A stretch of 64,000 nt of DNA from Pelargonium x hortorum (GCA_036897525.1 JAYMTJ010000048.1:1-64000), one strand, 5' to 3'. Shown: positions 38,893-50,960, counted from the first letter of the stretch. The notes: generated by a model from the sequence alone, not told the origin. A program made the numbers and translations.

Positions 38893-39201
38893 TTATATAA
38901 ATAGAAAACTCACATATGGATACCGTATTAACTCTTGAGGTACGTTGATTAGAAGTGCTCCTTCTTTCTGCGGAGGGATTCCTATCCGAGTATTGGGTTC
39001 TTCTCTAATTGGTTCTTGGCATTGCAGTGTTCTAAACAAGGCATCTATTTCCCTTAGGTAAAGGAGTTCTTTCTTGATTGAAAAACCGGCCCACAAAGAA
39101 CCCACCTGTCCTTGTAAGCATGCCAAGTCGGTGTAGCTTGTACTTGGTAAAAGCCGTTGAAGACCAGATTTTCTAAATCTAAAGAGATTTCTTGAAAGCA
39201 A
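38893..39201 (-). other. Unrecognised 102-codon open frame
   Basis: This open frame would have to begin at TTG. It ends close to 38893. The translation is soluble-looking, with a balanced composition: QRLLPSTSYTDLACLQGQ early, REIDALFRTLQCQEPIREEP in the middle and INVPQELIRYPYV near the end. I see no signal peptide, membrane segment, or motif of any family I know, and no neighbouring gene. Its composition is more protein-like than that of most frames here, which is why I list it. In 64 kb of AT-rich DNA a single frame of this length can be chance. It could also be a fragment of a nuclear or lost mitochondrial gene. Confidence 0.15.
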
Positions 39202-40413
39202 AGAATAGAATACAGAATAGAGAGAGAGAATCTAGGGAATTTCGGGAAGCCAAATATGAAAACGGTAAGGAGTTTCTCCGTATTGCTATTGCTTACTTAT
39301 TCCGGTAGTCCTAGGACGTAACTTAAGTTTCTACGTATAAAGCCTTTAGTCCTGTGGTCGAGGTTAGAGTTTCTATTCCAATCGTTAATAAGTCCCTCCG
39401 CGAGGAAATAAGGTCCTTATTAGAGGTTGGTGAATTGAAAGGTTTTTTTGCTTTAGTAGAAATTCACAGCTGCCTTAATTTCTTTTTGTTGTAAGATTCT
39501 TATTATAAAATCCTCTGATTCAAGGTTCCTACTTGCTCCAAGTTGTTTGTTAGACAGGTTTCAAAAATCTTTCTTAGGGCATTTCCTGTGTCGGTCCAAA
39601 AGTAATTCGTCTCATCACTTTCAATAAGTAAAAAAAGAAGTATCTCTTTACTAGGGGTCTCGATACTCATTTTCATTTAGGGTATCCCTTCCTAATTATC
39701 ATACCCTACAGCAATTAAAGAATTCTTATGCATTATGTGCTTTTTCCCCTATTACTTACAAAAGGCAAATACTTTTGCAGGTTCACAAAGGGTAGAACCT
39801 TCCCAGACAGGGGTAGTTATAGAGCTACAACACATAGGTTAGATTGCCGACGATAAGGAAAGTGGGACTCTAGATCCTGGATACGGGAGCTTACGAAAGA
39901 AGTATAAAATCGGGGTACGGCACTAATAAAATTCTAATTGTACGGTAGTCCTTGATATAACGCTCCAACTTAAACAAGTCAAACAGGATCCCTCTTGGCG
40001 ACCTTGACTTTTTGCTTAATACCGCTACCCAAAACCTATGTAATGTATCTTGCAACCCGACAAAGGATATCGCTTCTTATGCAAACATCTTTTTTTATTA
40101 CTTTTAAAACCTCTCACTCACTTCAATGAAATTATAGCAGCTGTTAAAGTCTTACAGGGAGATCCATAAAGGACCATTTTAAGGAAAAGTTTAGCTCACT
40201 GAGGAGGAGGAGATAACTACTTAGGATCTATCGTATAAATACACATAGTTAATAGCTACCACCATTGAGTAATGTAGTAGAATATGTCATCGGTATAGAT
40301 TGGGAGTATTACAGTGTTATTAGTTACTTATCTAGTAAAATAGATCGTCATGTAAATAGAAAAGAATAGGTATGGTTATTGTATTATATTAATACCAGCG
40401 TAAACGTATATAA

Positions 40414-40465
40414 TAGAAACTTCTTAATGGTATAGAAATTTCTTAATGGTATAGAAATTTCCTTA
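40414..40465. repeat. 19-base tandem repeat, about 2.7 copies
   Basis: Unit TAGAAATTTCTTAATGGTA at 40433-40451. The unit before it differs by one base, and a partial third unit follows. The near-identity says the duplication is recent compared with the other repeats here. Confidence 0.85.
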
Positions 40466-43400
40466 CACAATTCTCCCTTAACTCTAGGACTTGGTAAATC
40501 CTAGGCAGATAAAAACACCACTGAAAAGCAATACAAAATTCACCAGTATGCCTCAATTTGAAATTAATCAAATTCGCGTTCTTGGCTCTACATTCTCTTA
40601 CTACGCAGGTTTTTTCTTCCTTTGAATTGAAAAGAGATTCCTATTACAGCCTTACTTTCTAAATTCTCGAATGAAACGGAAACTTCTTGGTTAGCACTTT
40701 TATTTCTGGGTTTGACATTGGTAATAGATTGTTTGCATTTTTTGTTGTGTAACTTTGTTACCTAACCGGCACTTTTGCTCGGGACAGTGTACTTCAGTTT
40801 CGTGTTGTACTAAGATTTTTTGCCCTGGTTGATAGTCACTAAAGTCAAAGATTCTGACTAGACGATAGGGGCGAGAAATTGTCTGGGATTTTCTTCTCGT
40901 TGTATCTTTCTGTTATCAAGAATCTCTGATGTCACTACTAGATGTTACAAGAGCTCTTTTGGCTGAGTGGTCTTCTTTCTTTGTGTCCCGTTGTAGGAAT
41001 TGTGACTCTCCTTTTCATTAAATAGTAGGGCCGAAAAGTTCTCCCGTTCCTAAGAAAATTGACAATATTAAGCCAAATCTAAGGTATAAATTCGAAGGGG
41101 AGTCCCGTATAAAGGATTTGTTGAGCAATTAAAGCCCTACTTATAAGGTATTACTTTTTTTATATAAAGCAGTAATTTCATTTTACCTGAATTTTGAGCC
41201 GGCAAATTAGCTAACTGAGAAGCTTTACTCTTACTTTTCAATATCCGAGTACATAGTGCCAGAAAATTGTCTAGCAGACATAACTATTAAAACGAACATA
41301 AGACTTTTAATCTCAGATTATTACATAACAAACTAGCCAAGGGGCTTTTTCTTTACTTTTATTTAAAGTCACACTCTGTACTATGTCTTTTTTTATCCAG
41401 GTAAGTTTATAAATTACGTTACTTTTACTTATTTAAATATCATATAAAGAGATCCCTTTTCGTTTATCTAAAAAAATCCTGGTAAATAAATAAAGGGGGG
41501 TATCTAAAAAGATTATTAATAAAAACTGCAAAAAAAATCCATACACAGGATATCAATTAATCTCTGTTACCACCCGCAGTTTTACGGAGGAAGGTTGACG
41601 CATTAGGGTACATATGATAGTACAGACTTACATGATAACAAACAACGAAAACCATTACTGAAATTCTTTAACTCTAGTTCTTTCTATATCCTATATCCCG
41701 AAAATCGTAATTCTTTATATAACTCTATCCAGAACCTAAAAAAAAAATGACTCAGATGAAAAAATAAGCGCCCAAATGAATATCCAGCAAGAATGCTTTA
41801 AAGAGTTTAGCTACTCAGGAAAGCGCTCGGTTTACACCACCTTTTGAGCCCCATTAAATATGTTTTTTAGAATTCTTTATCTACTTAGTTTAGTTCTAGC
41901 ATGACACATGAAGAGCTTCCCTTTAGAAAACCTTTGCCTTGTTTAGAAGTTTGATCGGAATACCTAAGACTAAGAAATAGATCTAATACCTAATTAAGAA
42001 ATCTCTTTAAAATCTTAGAATCTGGAAAAGCTCTGAGGACATAATAGGTATATGTAAGGGATTCCGAGAGTAAGATGATCTACAATACTAATGGAACTAA
42101 TGAGTTGAGTCAAAGAAGTTCTAAATAAGGGTAGTCTTGCTTTACTAGGGGGGATCAGAAACCAGATATAGAAGGGGAGTTCCCTGTACAGAAGTCTAGT
42201 CCTAAAACTCTCTAGAAAGTTCTTTCAATGGGCAGCTCTCTCTTACTACTCTACGCGCCTACTCTTCATACTTATACTATACTTTTCTCTAATAACTCTA
42301 AAATAAAAGTGTCTAGCTCGAAGAAAAGACTTCTAGTATTGAATTTTTTAAGATAAAGACTTTGACCAAAGCCCCCACTAAAGAAGAGGAAGATAGTATC
42401 ACAAGTAGGATATTCCCGCGTTTTAATCTATCAATACGAGAAAAATCCCGGGAATTAATATAATAGTCCCTCTTCTCTAACCAGCTTAAGCATTCTAGCA
42501 AGTAAGGGCATATTAATTTAATTCGTTTTTTAACTACTCGCAATATTGAAATGAAAGGGGGCGGCGCTTATATAATCAAAAAAGGCTCGCACCTAGGTAG
42601 AATTCGTGATTCTATAAAAGTAATATTTTGCCCGTTAACGCTCTCAGAAAGCTCCCTAAAAAGTTCCCACTTCGTGATAAATTTTGGGTATTTTATTTAA
42701 CAGGGCGGGACTTTTGAGAGCCTAGCGTACACAAACCCTAATCTGAGGGTACTGTAGGTTATTAGAACTCATAGTAAAAGTTGAAACTTTCTCTTAACAG
42801 GAATTTCGAATATATTCTATACAAGGCAAATAAAGAAAGAAGTCAAAGCAAAGGACTAGTAAAAAAAGGAATTTGTACACAAGGATCCAACTAGTGTAAC
42901 ATCTAAAAAAGTCCCTCCATGTAAGTGATTTTGTTTAGCAGTATTTTGCTAAAAGTCTAAATTTTTTTTACAGCTTATATTTTGGCTTAATCTTAAGGGT
43001 TTGCTAAGAAATAGTATTGTTATTTACCCCATTTTTATTTCATTTAAGCCTAGCCGGGTATTCCTTTTATTTTGATTACTGAATTATAGCCTATAGAAAG
43101 GGCCTCACTCATTATGCTGTCTGTGAGAACTCGCTTTAGATCTTTTCATAGAGCAGCTCGTAAATAGAAGAAAGAGTCCCATATGGTTTTTTTGAAGTAG
43201 GAATTTACAAGTGCTATGACTCTATAAAAGTGCAAAGGCCCCGCGCTGGATTTTCTATTTACTGGAAATTCCGCTAAAAAGCTCTCTCCAACGGGTGTTA
43301 GAAATAAAATAGTAGTGTGCTCCTAAATATTATTTATAAGAATTGTAAATCCAGTACCTGATACCGAAAATACAAGCATCTCCTTACTTAAGGGGGCGCC

Positions 43401-44602
43401 GTCTCCCTAGTACTGGAGTACTCGAATCTTACTTGTTTGGAATATAAATAGAGTTCTGGAATGTATTAGTATGACTTATTAGTTTGCTCCCTCATTAATT
43501 AAACCCGGTATAGTTATAGTTGCCTTCATTTAGTTTTAGGATATTGCTCTAGCGTCTCCCTGAATATCTATGTAGGATATGGTAAATTAAGGAATTCCTT
43601 CTAGTTTAGATTAGGTTCTGATCACCTCGGCCCCACTATTTCCTATATTCTATTCTTGTATTATACCCCCTAGTCGCTAATGAGCGCTTTGTACCCGCTT
43701 TAAGGTAAGGGATTCCTTAAGCCTATACCTCAAAGAACCCCGTTTAGTAAGAAGATAAGAATAGTCAAAAAATTTCCAATATTCCAAACCTAAGTATTGA
43801 GTTTTTATAGTATCCCGCAGTTAAGTACTCAAGAGACTCTTGCCCCAATTATTAGCCTTGAATTTCCTTGACGTAATCTACAGCTCCCTAAAAGTTCTTG
43901 TACACTGCATGGGGGATGTTAACAAATTAAAAGAAGTTGAGGTTTGGAGAACTGAAACACAGCCTTGCAGGTTTTTGGTATTATAGATAGAATTCTTTTT
44001 CTGATATAAGAATTGAGTGTCTATCCTATGTACTTTTATAGTAAGGAGAAGCACTACCTTATCTTATCCAGGGAATCCTATTAAAGGAGGCAAAAGCCCT
44101 TGTAACACGCTTAAATCCCCTAGCCTTCGCTTTAAGAGGTAACTGAGTGCTGCTAGCTAAGCAAGGAGGAGTACTGCTAAGAAGGTGGTTAGGTTAATAT
44201 GTAATATTCATTCACTGTATAGAATCTTCCCTTTAACAGCTATGAAATCACTCAAAGAGACTAACTTAGGCATAGAAGAGGCTCTCTTTAGGAAGAGGCG
44301 ACAAAGTCGTGAAGAGCTGTTCCTAATTTGAGGTGTTCTTAAGTTCCTAAATTCTTATATACATTGGAATTGATAAAGAACTGAAGGGTATCCCTCGACT
44401 ACCATTGATGCTAGCAACACCGGCTAACAAGCTGCAAGAGAAGCTCTATCTTAAAGTTCTTTTCAATCTATCCTTTTACTGTCAATCAAGAAACTGTCCA
44501 TGGAAAACCCATCCTAACAAACAAAGAAGAGATAAAGTTTCTCTGTATTCGGTATCCAGAATTCCTTAGGCTCGTTTCCTGCTGGCACAGAGAAGATGTG
44601 GA

Positions 44603-44636
44603 TGTGGTTATTATATTTCGGCTGGCAAAAGAGGGG
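44603..44636 (+). repeat. GTGGTTATT/CGGCTGGC repeat, copy 1
   Basis: GTGGTTATTATATTTCGGCT followed by GGCAAAAGAGG. It is matched at 45172-45205 (GTGGTTATTCTCTTTTTGGC then TGACAAGG), and again in part at 45231-45262 (TAGTTTCGGCTGACAAGGG). A GTTGTTAGGTT-like segment follows copies 1 and 2. The copies are in the same orientation, spaced about 570 and 60 bases apart. Confidence 0.45.
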
Positions 44637-44720
44637 CTTTAGAGTTGTTAGGTTTTAGTTTCTATTAGATTGGTTCTAAAAGAAAAAGAGGGGTTCTTAG
44701 AGTCCTTTCCTGCTAAATAG

Positions 44721-44803
44721 AATTAGAACAAGTAGATTTAGAGTTAGGGATTTCTAGTTTCGGATGAGGAATTAGAACAAGGAAGATTTAGAGTTGGGAG
44801 TTT
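44721..44803 (+). repeat. Direct repeat pair, 50-base spacing
   Basis: GAATTAGAACAA followed by G-AGATTTAGAGTT occurs at 44720-44750 and again at 44769-44800. The copies differ by a few bases, so this is a modest-age local duplication. Confidence 0.6.
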
Positions 44804-45171
44804 AAGATAGCGATTACAGTTGTTAATGAGTTTTAAGATATTTAGTTCATTTTCCTTTCATTTCAGGGAATTTCTTAGAGTTATAAAAGGAGTGGATTAT
44901 GAGTTGGACTGCTAAGAAGAGGAGATTCTATTAGAGTAAGCGACAGTCTTTTCAACAGCATTCACCGATTAGACTCATTCTTTAGTTTAGCAACAGTTTA
45001 GCAACACCGGAAAGTTAGACTTCATTTGCCAGCGTTGAAGAACTTAGCTTTCCAATTTCTTTATAGAATCTATAACACATTTGCCTTGGCCTAGATTCAC
45101 CTTATCCATCGACAACTAGAACTTTCAACCTAAAGGTTGCCATTACTACCATAAGATGCTTTCAAAGAAGA

Positions 45172-45262
45172 GGTGGTTATTCTCTTTTTGGCTGACAAGG
45201 ATTAATAGTTGGTAGGTTCCTTAGAAAGAGTGTATAGTTTCGGCTGACAAGGGAAGATAGGA
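45172..45262 (+). repeat. GTGGTTATT/CGGCTGAC repeat, copies 2 and 3
   Basis: Two further relatives of 44603-44636, overlapping a region with repeated GGTAGGTT and GGCTGACAAGG phrases. No coding content is evident. Confidence 0.4.
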
Positions 45263-47440
45263 TTTAAGGGAGGATTCTGAGTTGGGTCCTAAGATAAGTC
45301 CTTCATTTTGCTGGCTTAGTCAAGTTCCTAGCTTTGTACGGAATACAGAAGATGCAAGAGAAATAGGTGGATTTCTAGGTTCAAAGGCAATGCGTTAGTA
45401 CAACCTGAAAAGAAAGTTTGCCTTGGGAAGCATTAACAGGTGGTGCCCTCAATTGACCGTGAACTGGAGTGAGTGGATACAGAATACAAACCGAAAGTGG
45501 ATAGGTTCGAACTGTCAAGAGTCTAACTGACTAGACAAGGTAAAGACTTAGGACTCTCCTCTCAATACAAAACCAAGAATACAAAGCCAAGAAAACAAAT
45601 CCCCGGTTCCGTTAGCTGCAATCTATTTCAATTGACTTCCTTTGCCGACTTACAAGTACAAGGTTCCTAGCTTACAAGCTCCATAAGAAAGGTAGAGTAC
45701 AAAGAGTAAGGCTTTTATAAGAAGGAGAAGGGTCTAGTCGTTATTCTCATTTTGCATTTCAGGTTTGAGGTCTATTTAATAAAAGGGGTCCCGGCTATAT
45801 ACAAATGGAATTATCTTTTTTATTCTTTGTTTAAGAATTGTGGTAAATGCAAAGGATCTTCTTAAGTGAGGAATTCCTGTTTAATAAGAGTTCTAAGCGA
45901 TTTTAGTCTTTTCCTCGAGACTCTGCAGCGCCACTAAAGTCTTCCATTTGTAAGAGTTATCCTGCAGAGTTCTATTTTAGGAGCTAGTCAATGCGGAAAC
46001 TTAGGAATCTCCTCAAAAAGGGGACCCCTCTTTAGGGTAGCTCAGATTTTAGTTGATATAATGAGTTCTCTCTTCATGTAGAGTAGATAAGTACTCGAAT
46101 CCCTTCTAACAAGGGGGCTGGCCCAACTATCTGAAGAAAGATAGTATTTTGCGAACCCAGTATAAGAATGAAAGGCCCATCCTGATCTAGTCAACCTATT
46201 TTAGAGGAGTCCAATCCTCAAGGAGGCCCCCTTCTTGCCGTACAACTCTGTCTAGGGCGATTTACATTCTTAAGTTAGCCTTTTCAGTTGTTAAATCTCT
46301 AAGGTCTTAGGAATCCTGAAAGTCTAGGAATTGTCAAATAGGGGTTCTTTACTTCCTCTGCACAAGGAAATCCGGTCCTTTTGTAGGATACTGGACCGGT
46401 AAATGTTTATCAAACACAAGCTTTTCACCTTTTGGTAGCTAATGCAGGAAAGAAAGGCGCTTTAAATGTTGTCATAGCCCCGGTCCCTTCCAAGTATAAG
46501 TTTCGCTTTTTTAGCCCTCTAGGGTTGTAGTCTAAGGCTCGTAAGTCTTTATTACAATACCAGCTTTGGAAGTCAAGTACAACATAGGCTATTCTTTTTA
46601 TATCTATATCAGTAGGGGTTTTACCTTTAATATGCTGAGACTCCTAAGCCGAAACCTTTCTTATATTATAGACAATTCTTGAGTTAAAGTCTGGAAATAG
46701 CAAATTAGGCTAAACTTTTATGGTTATTCCCCCCCTTTACGCAGTCTATAAAATCAACTTGCGGGCGTTATGCATATAAGTACAACTTATACTAGTCAAA
46801 CTACTACCTCCTTTAAATAGAAAGACCTGGCACTATAGGGAAGTTAACTAAAGCGTTAGAAGTCTCCTCATATTACTCTGAGTAAATAGCATATAGGGAA
46901 CCTGGTAGGTATAGGCAAGAACATAAAACCTAAGGTAGTTATAACAGGGCCTCGGAAGCCTGTACTTAAAGTTACACCTCATTTCGATTGACTCTTCTCC
47001 ACCAAGTACCGGTAATTTCTAAAGAATCCAGAAAAATAGTAAGGCTTCTTTTTTTTTTTCTTTTATTGCTAAACCTTGCCCTTGCCTTGGTTAAGTGAAA
47101 TAGAACTAAGTTTTAGGGAGTGTACCCTTTCTTTAATAAACAGGGGATCTAATTCCTATAGGATATGGGTATTTTGAAACTAGTAAGACTTGGTAGGGGC
47201 TCTTCTTTAAGGCAATTCAAAATCTTAGAACTCCTTTTATGATGCAACTTTTTGTAAGTACCTCTGCTTGCGTTTGAAGCTACCGCGTCTTTATTTAAAT
47301 GTTACCCTTGCCAATACCCCCTTAAAAGTTAATTGACCTTACTTCGGCTGGTTGAGAATTAATTCATAATGAAGCGGGAATCTCTTGGAATGTACAAAGA
47401 TTAAAAGTAGAATTCATTTCTCTATGCTGAATTTCATTTA

Positions 47441-47520
47441 TTAGCTTTAGCTCAGACAGTCTAGTTGGTAAAGCACAGTACCGAGAATCCTCGGCCGGTG
47501 GTTCAAGGCCACTTCTGTTA
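47441..47520 (+). pseudogene. trnF-like tRNA relic
   Basis: This plus-strand sequence retains a TAGCTCAG D-arm start and a GTTGGTAAAGCA D-arm end. It also has an AATCCTCG stretch and an excellent T arm (GGTGG-TTCAAGG-CCACT). The overall wording resembles plant mitochondrial tRNA-Phe. Compared with that tRNA it has about eight extra bases in the D loop (ACAGTCTA). The anticodon loop is CCGAGAA, where tRNA-Phe has CTGAAAA, so the anticodon would be GAG, with C instead of T before it. The anticodon stem (CAGTA against TCCTC) is mostly unpaired. The acceptor TTAGCTT does not pair with TCTGTTA. It is therefore a decayed gene and not a new tRNA-Leu. Confidence 0.65.
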
Positions 47521-48080
47521 ACTACAAATTCTTGCTATTCTTTATTATATTCTAAAGCACCCCACTTATTTATATAAATTAGTAATACCTGTCGGGCTAG
47601 ATAAATAAAAAAGAGAGTAAACTAAATATAAGGAAAATTAGCAAGGAAAAGAATAGATAAAAAGAAAGATCCCATACTTACATACTTATAAGAAATGGCA
47701 CTTGTATTAGTATTAACCAGGCTTCCTTTTATGAATGCGTTACACCGAGTCTAAGTTGAAGAATCCAGACGTACTTCATAGTATTCTCTGGCTGTCATAA
47801 TAGATAATCTAATAGTAGGAACTCTCAACAGAAAGAAATATCATATATTTGTTATCCCTTTATCTAGCTACACAGGCAAAAGGACAGCTTTCATGTACTT
47901 GCTTTGGCCAGCTTTCCAAAGAGTACGATCCAGAGGTTGGGTTTATAGGTTTTAGACTTCAATGTGTTTCCTGAAAGTGTTTACTGAATGAAAAGGGGTT
48001 TTTTGTTCTCATGGTCTTTCTCGAGGGTTTCCGATTCCTAGAGATTCAAATTTTAAGTAAGGGATTCCGGAGTTTCCTGT

Positions 48081-48170
48081 AGTCAATTTTAAGGTCCATT
48101 TATTGATGTTGGTAGGTTGTATATACTCTAATAGTACTAAAATGAGTTAACCTTCCTCCGTAAACTTCGG
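48081..48170 (+). repeat. Diverged direct repeat, first copy
   Basis: It shares TTGATGTTGGT, GGTTGTATATACT/GGTGGTATATACT, and TTAACCTTCCTCCGTAAACT with 50961-51054, in order and orientation, 2.9 kb apart. Looser similarity extends upstream (TAGAGATTCAAATTTTAAG against TAGAGAGTGAAGAATTTTAA), so the original duplication was at least 150 bases long. Confidence 0.6.
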
Positions 48171-48210
48171 GCGGTAATTGGGGATTTTTCTATATATGAT
48201 TAAGGCTCTA

Positions 48211-48250
48211 ACCCTCTTTATCGATAAGAACATAGAACAAAAGGTTCTAA
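48211..48250 (+). repeat. CGATAAG-core dispersed repeat
   Basis: CTCTTTATCGATAAGAACAT followed by AGAACAAAAGG. It lies about 40 bases after the repeat copy 48081-48170. Near 51054 the second copy of that repeat is not followed by this motif, so the two repeats are separate units. Confidence 0.45.
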
Positions 48251-48677
48251 AGTTTACGGTCCTAAAGGTCTATTTTTCTCAAACAACAAACAAGAGGCTA
48301 AAGATTCTAACTCTGACTGAAGTCAAAAGTCTAGGGCAGAAGTCAGTCTTTTAGGGTTAGGGAGTTGTGATTCTCATTTTTCAAGTTTTGGGGTTATAGG
48401 AAAGTTATGAGGAATTTTGGGTGTTACAGGTCCCTGTGTAAGGTGTACTAAACTAGTACTATTCTATTCTGGAATTCCTTCCCTTCGCAAAGCTACAGAT
48501 GTACTCTCTACTGTATAAGGAACAATCTTGTACAATAAGCACAAATAAGACAAGAGGAATATCCTTATAATAATACAAATACACCAAAATGGGGGACTTC
48601 CCTGTCAGTCCAGTATCTCTAGCAAAAGTAAATAAAGTGAAAGAGGTTCTGTTTAACCAATAGGGATTTTCTTTCAT

Positions 48678-48732
48678 GTCATGCTTTTAGGATCCCATAA
48701 AACTAAGTAGATAAAAAATACACGGAATTCTA
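48678..48732. repeat. Direct repeat, first copy (spacing about 150)
   Basis: TCATGCTTTTAGGATCCCAT followed by AAAACTAAGTAGATA. It is matched at 48829-48896 by TCCTGCTTTTAGGATTCCAT, then AAAC, an inserted stretch, and TGAGTAGATA. The CTGCTTTTAGGATTC phrase also occurs near 32024, and CTTTTAGGATCCCAT near 58420. Confidence 0.55.
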
Positions 48733-48828
48733 AAACTAAAGCGTAGTAGAAAGTTAAAGTTCCAGGGCTTTCTTTCGGTCCATAATTTATAGGCAATCAA
48801 AGGGTTTTTAGGGAAGCTGCTTTCTGGA

Positions 48829-48896
48829 TGTCCTGCTTTTAGGATTCCATAAACCAGTAAACCGTTAAACTGAGTAGATACAAGGTATTCTATTAA
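48829..48896. repeat. Direct repeat, second copy
   Basis: Partner of 48678-48732. It contains about 13 extra bases (CAGTAAACCGTTA-like) between the two conserved halves. Confidence 0.55.
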
Positions 48897-49489
48897 GGAC
48901 TCAAAGACCATTCATCAAAGAATTTACGGGGAATCTAAGTTTTTCTTAGTTAAATTAACAAAACAGCTTAATAAGAGGTATCTGAGCTGGCCCTTATGGG
49001 ATTATTCAATTGAATATTTTATAGAAACCTGAGTCTTTTTTGTTGGGTAATTAGTGATAAAGTACTCTATTAATCCTTTCATTTTTTAGGTCTGTAGCTT
49101 TAACAAATGGAAGAACAGCCTTTTTCCTGTATTTGGTTAGTGCTTTCTCAAGGTATTCCGACCTTTCTTTTGTTGAACTGAAACTGAACAAGGGTTTAGT
49201 AATAAATAGAATAAATAAGTATAGTATAGGAAAGATAATGCAATTTAAATGAACAGCATGTATCTCAACTGCAGATGCAGATAAAGTGACATTCAAGACA
49301 AGAAAGGCTTTTGGTTTCTTACTCAACCAGTCCTTAATCAATTTTGATTTGTAGGAAAAGAAGCTATTCAAGTTTGCAGGAATTCCTTTTAGTTTTTTTC
49401 TCTAGCATACTAAGAATATAAAGAAAGAGCTGAAGCTAAATCTACTTATAAGAGGGAGTCTTTAAAATAAGTATAAATGAGTAGAGGTC

Positions 49490-49645
49490 CCTCTTAAGGC
49501 TGGTATAGCGGCAGACTGTTAAGAAAGCTATGAAGATTCAGAGCTTCTATGAAAGGGTTGCTGTAAGTCCAAAAGAGGTGTGAAAGCTGGTCTAGGTCTT
49601 CTTAAGAACTAGGTATTGGGCGCTTAAGAAACATGGGCTACAGAA
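49490..49645 (+). repeat. Segment related to 1341-1490
   Basis: CTAGGTATTGGGC, then CTTAAGAA and TGGGCTA, match 1463-1490 in order. The match is clear over about 30 bases, and only loose similarity precedes it. The local reading RTRYWALKKHGLQK is partly shared with the first copy (RYWA), but both frames are otherwise broken. Confidence 0.35.
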
Positions 49646-49983
49646 AAGGTTATTACATTACAGAAACAACTTGGTGTTATGTAAGTTGGTATACTCATAA
49701 AAGACTAAATGCAATTCCGTCCTTTGCTCAGCTAGAGTCATGAATTTCCGGTATAGAACTAAGGGTATCCCGTACAACAGAGGATTTTAGAAAGAGAGAC
49801 TAAGGAAAGTCAATTAACCAAGAGATGCCTAGTTCTTTAAAACTCACTTTATCTCCTACTGCTTTAATTTAAGGAATCTTAACCAATACTGCTAACATAG
49901 GAATAATTTCTCTTTATCATTAACTATAATACAATAACTATTATATAAATATCTAATACTACAGGGTGTAATACTTCTTGTAA

Positions 49984-50073
49984 GGTACTAGCTACAAAAT
50001 GGGTACAATAGCTACAGGCAACAACAAGAAGACCCATAGAACTAAGACTGGGAATACCCATAAGACAAAGAGC
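49984..50073 (+). repeat. Lys/Arg-rich short frame
   Basis: A stop-bounded frame of about 30 codons reads GTIATGNNKKTHRTKTGN, then THKTKSL. The ATG-xx-KK and SHKTG/THKTK phrases recall the minus-strand frame at 58847-59050. It lacks the length of a gene. The ATG..KK.HR pattern also resembles part of histone H3, but that is too short to rely on. Confidence 0.25.
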
Positions 50074-50604
50074 CTATAAGTCTCTCTCATCAATAAGCTA
50101 GAGTCATTATCCTTACCTATAAGAAGGACTATAGCTCCAACCCCAATTAAGTAAATAGCTACGGTTTCTAAGACAGGCTTACTAAGTCAGGGAAGGGAAT
50201 ACATTAGCTACCTAACTAAGGGTCAAGGAGCAAGTAAGCTACAAAATCCTGGTTATAGGAAATAAAGAAGTAAGTCAAGAAGAATGTTAATGTAATTGTA
50301 AATTCCCAGTCTTGTCTTTTCTAATTAAGGGGTTTTTTCTCTCGGTTTATTTCATTCAAATAAGGGAGAGTCTTAAAGCAGTTATTAAAAGTCCGGTTCT
50401 GGGTATTTAAGCTAACTTGTATAAAATGAGAGTAGAATTCGTTATAAAGTCTTTTTCCTGTTGATTACTGGATATTTCACCATCGTGAAGGTTTATTTAG
50501 GTTTTTACAGGATACCAATACTAGATTCTAAATCATTCTTTTCTTAGCTTGAGGGCTTCGTGCCTTAGAGAGCTTTATGAGGATAACAGATATTGGTTAT
50601 GGAT

Positions 50605-50670
50605 GTACTCAAGACTCTCCTAAGATTATCTCCTCCAAACGATAAAAGCAGGGGAACAAGAGGAATGCAC
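50605..50670 (+). repeat. CGATAAG-core dispersed repeat
   Basis: GTACTCAAGACTCTCCTAAG, then ATCTCCTCCAAACGATAAAA and ACAAGAGGAATG. It is the closest partner of 11759-11825, 39 kb away, and shares the beginning, core and end. Confidence 0.5.
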
Positions 50671-50960
50671 TTAAAAAAAGTAAATAAAGAGTGAGTTCTA
50701 GTGGGGTTTTCCTCTGTATTATTTGTATGTAGAAAAAAAGTAAGAGAAACTGCTAGACTGCAAGTAAGTTTGTTTGTTGGCTGTTTTAAAGTAAAGTAGG
50801 GAGTTCTCTTACTTTTAGGCTTAGTAGAAGGGTTTTCTAGGTTTCAGAACTAGCTTATTTTGCTTTCAAGTTTTCCTTTTATCATTTGTCATTTTGGTTT
50901 CCAGTTCTAGAGAGTGAAGAATTTTAAGGAAAGAAGTCAAGCCAAATTCATTTTTTATTT

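Larger units (their letters stand above)
26403..47440. other. Gene-free stretch of about 21 kb
   Basis: No gene is recognisable. The features I can support are simple: a 10-bp hairpin at 27334-27358, a 14-G run at 28618-28631, a TAAAA tandem at 32101-32136, a 22-base near-palindrome at 33987-34008, a 19-base tandem repeat at 40414-40465 and diverged repeats at 44603-45262. The longest frame is 102 codons (38893-39201). The part 44500-45700 is somewhat less AT-rich and carries more internal repetition than its surroundings. Confidence 0.6.
48459..49371 (-). other. Cluster of three small minus-strand open frames
   Basis: Frames of 106, 74 and 72 codons (49051-49371, 48687-48911, 48459-48677) follow one another on the minus strand within 913 bases, which is denser than elsewhere. 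The first would start with TTG. It has a hydrophobic stretch (CIIFPILYLFILFI) followed by a charged segment with KERSEYLEKALTKYRKK, so its shape is that of a single-pass membrane protein. The other two show no motif. They lie in different frames, and stop-rich DNA separates them. I recognise no family. They may be pieces of one decayed gene or coincidence. Confidence 0.15.

Noticed and set aside
49984-50073. Possible histone H3 remnant (ATG..KK.HR)
   Set aside because: Only a handful of residues agree, and they are mostly Lys, Arg and Thr, which the purine-rich strand favours. Similar frames elsewhere do not support H3.
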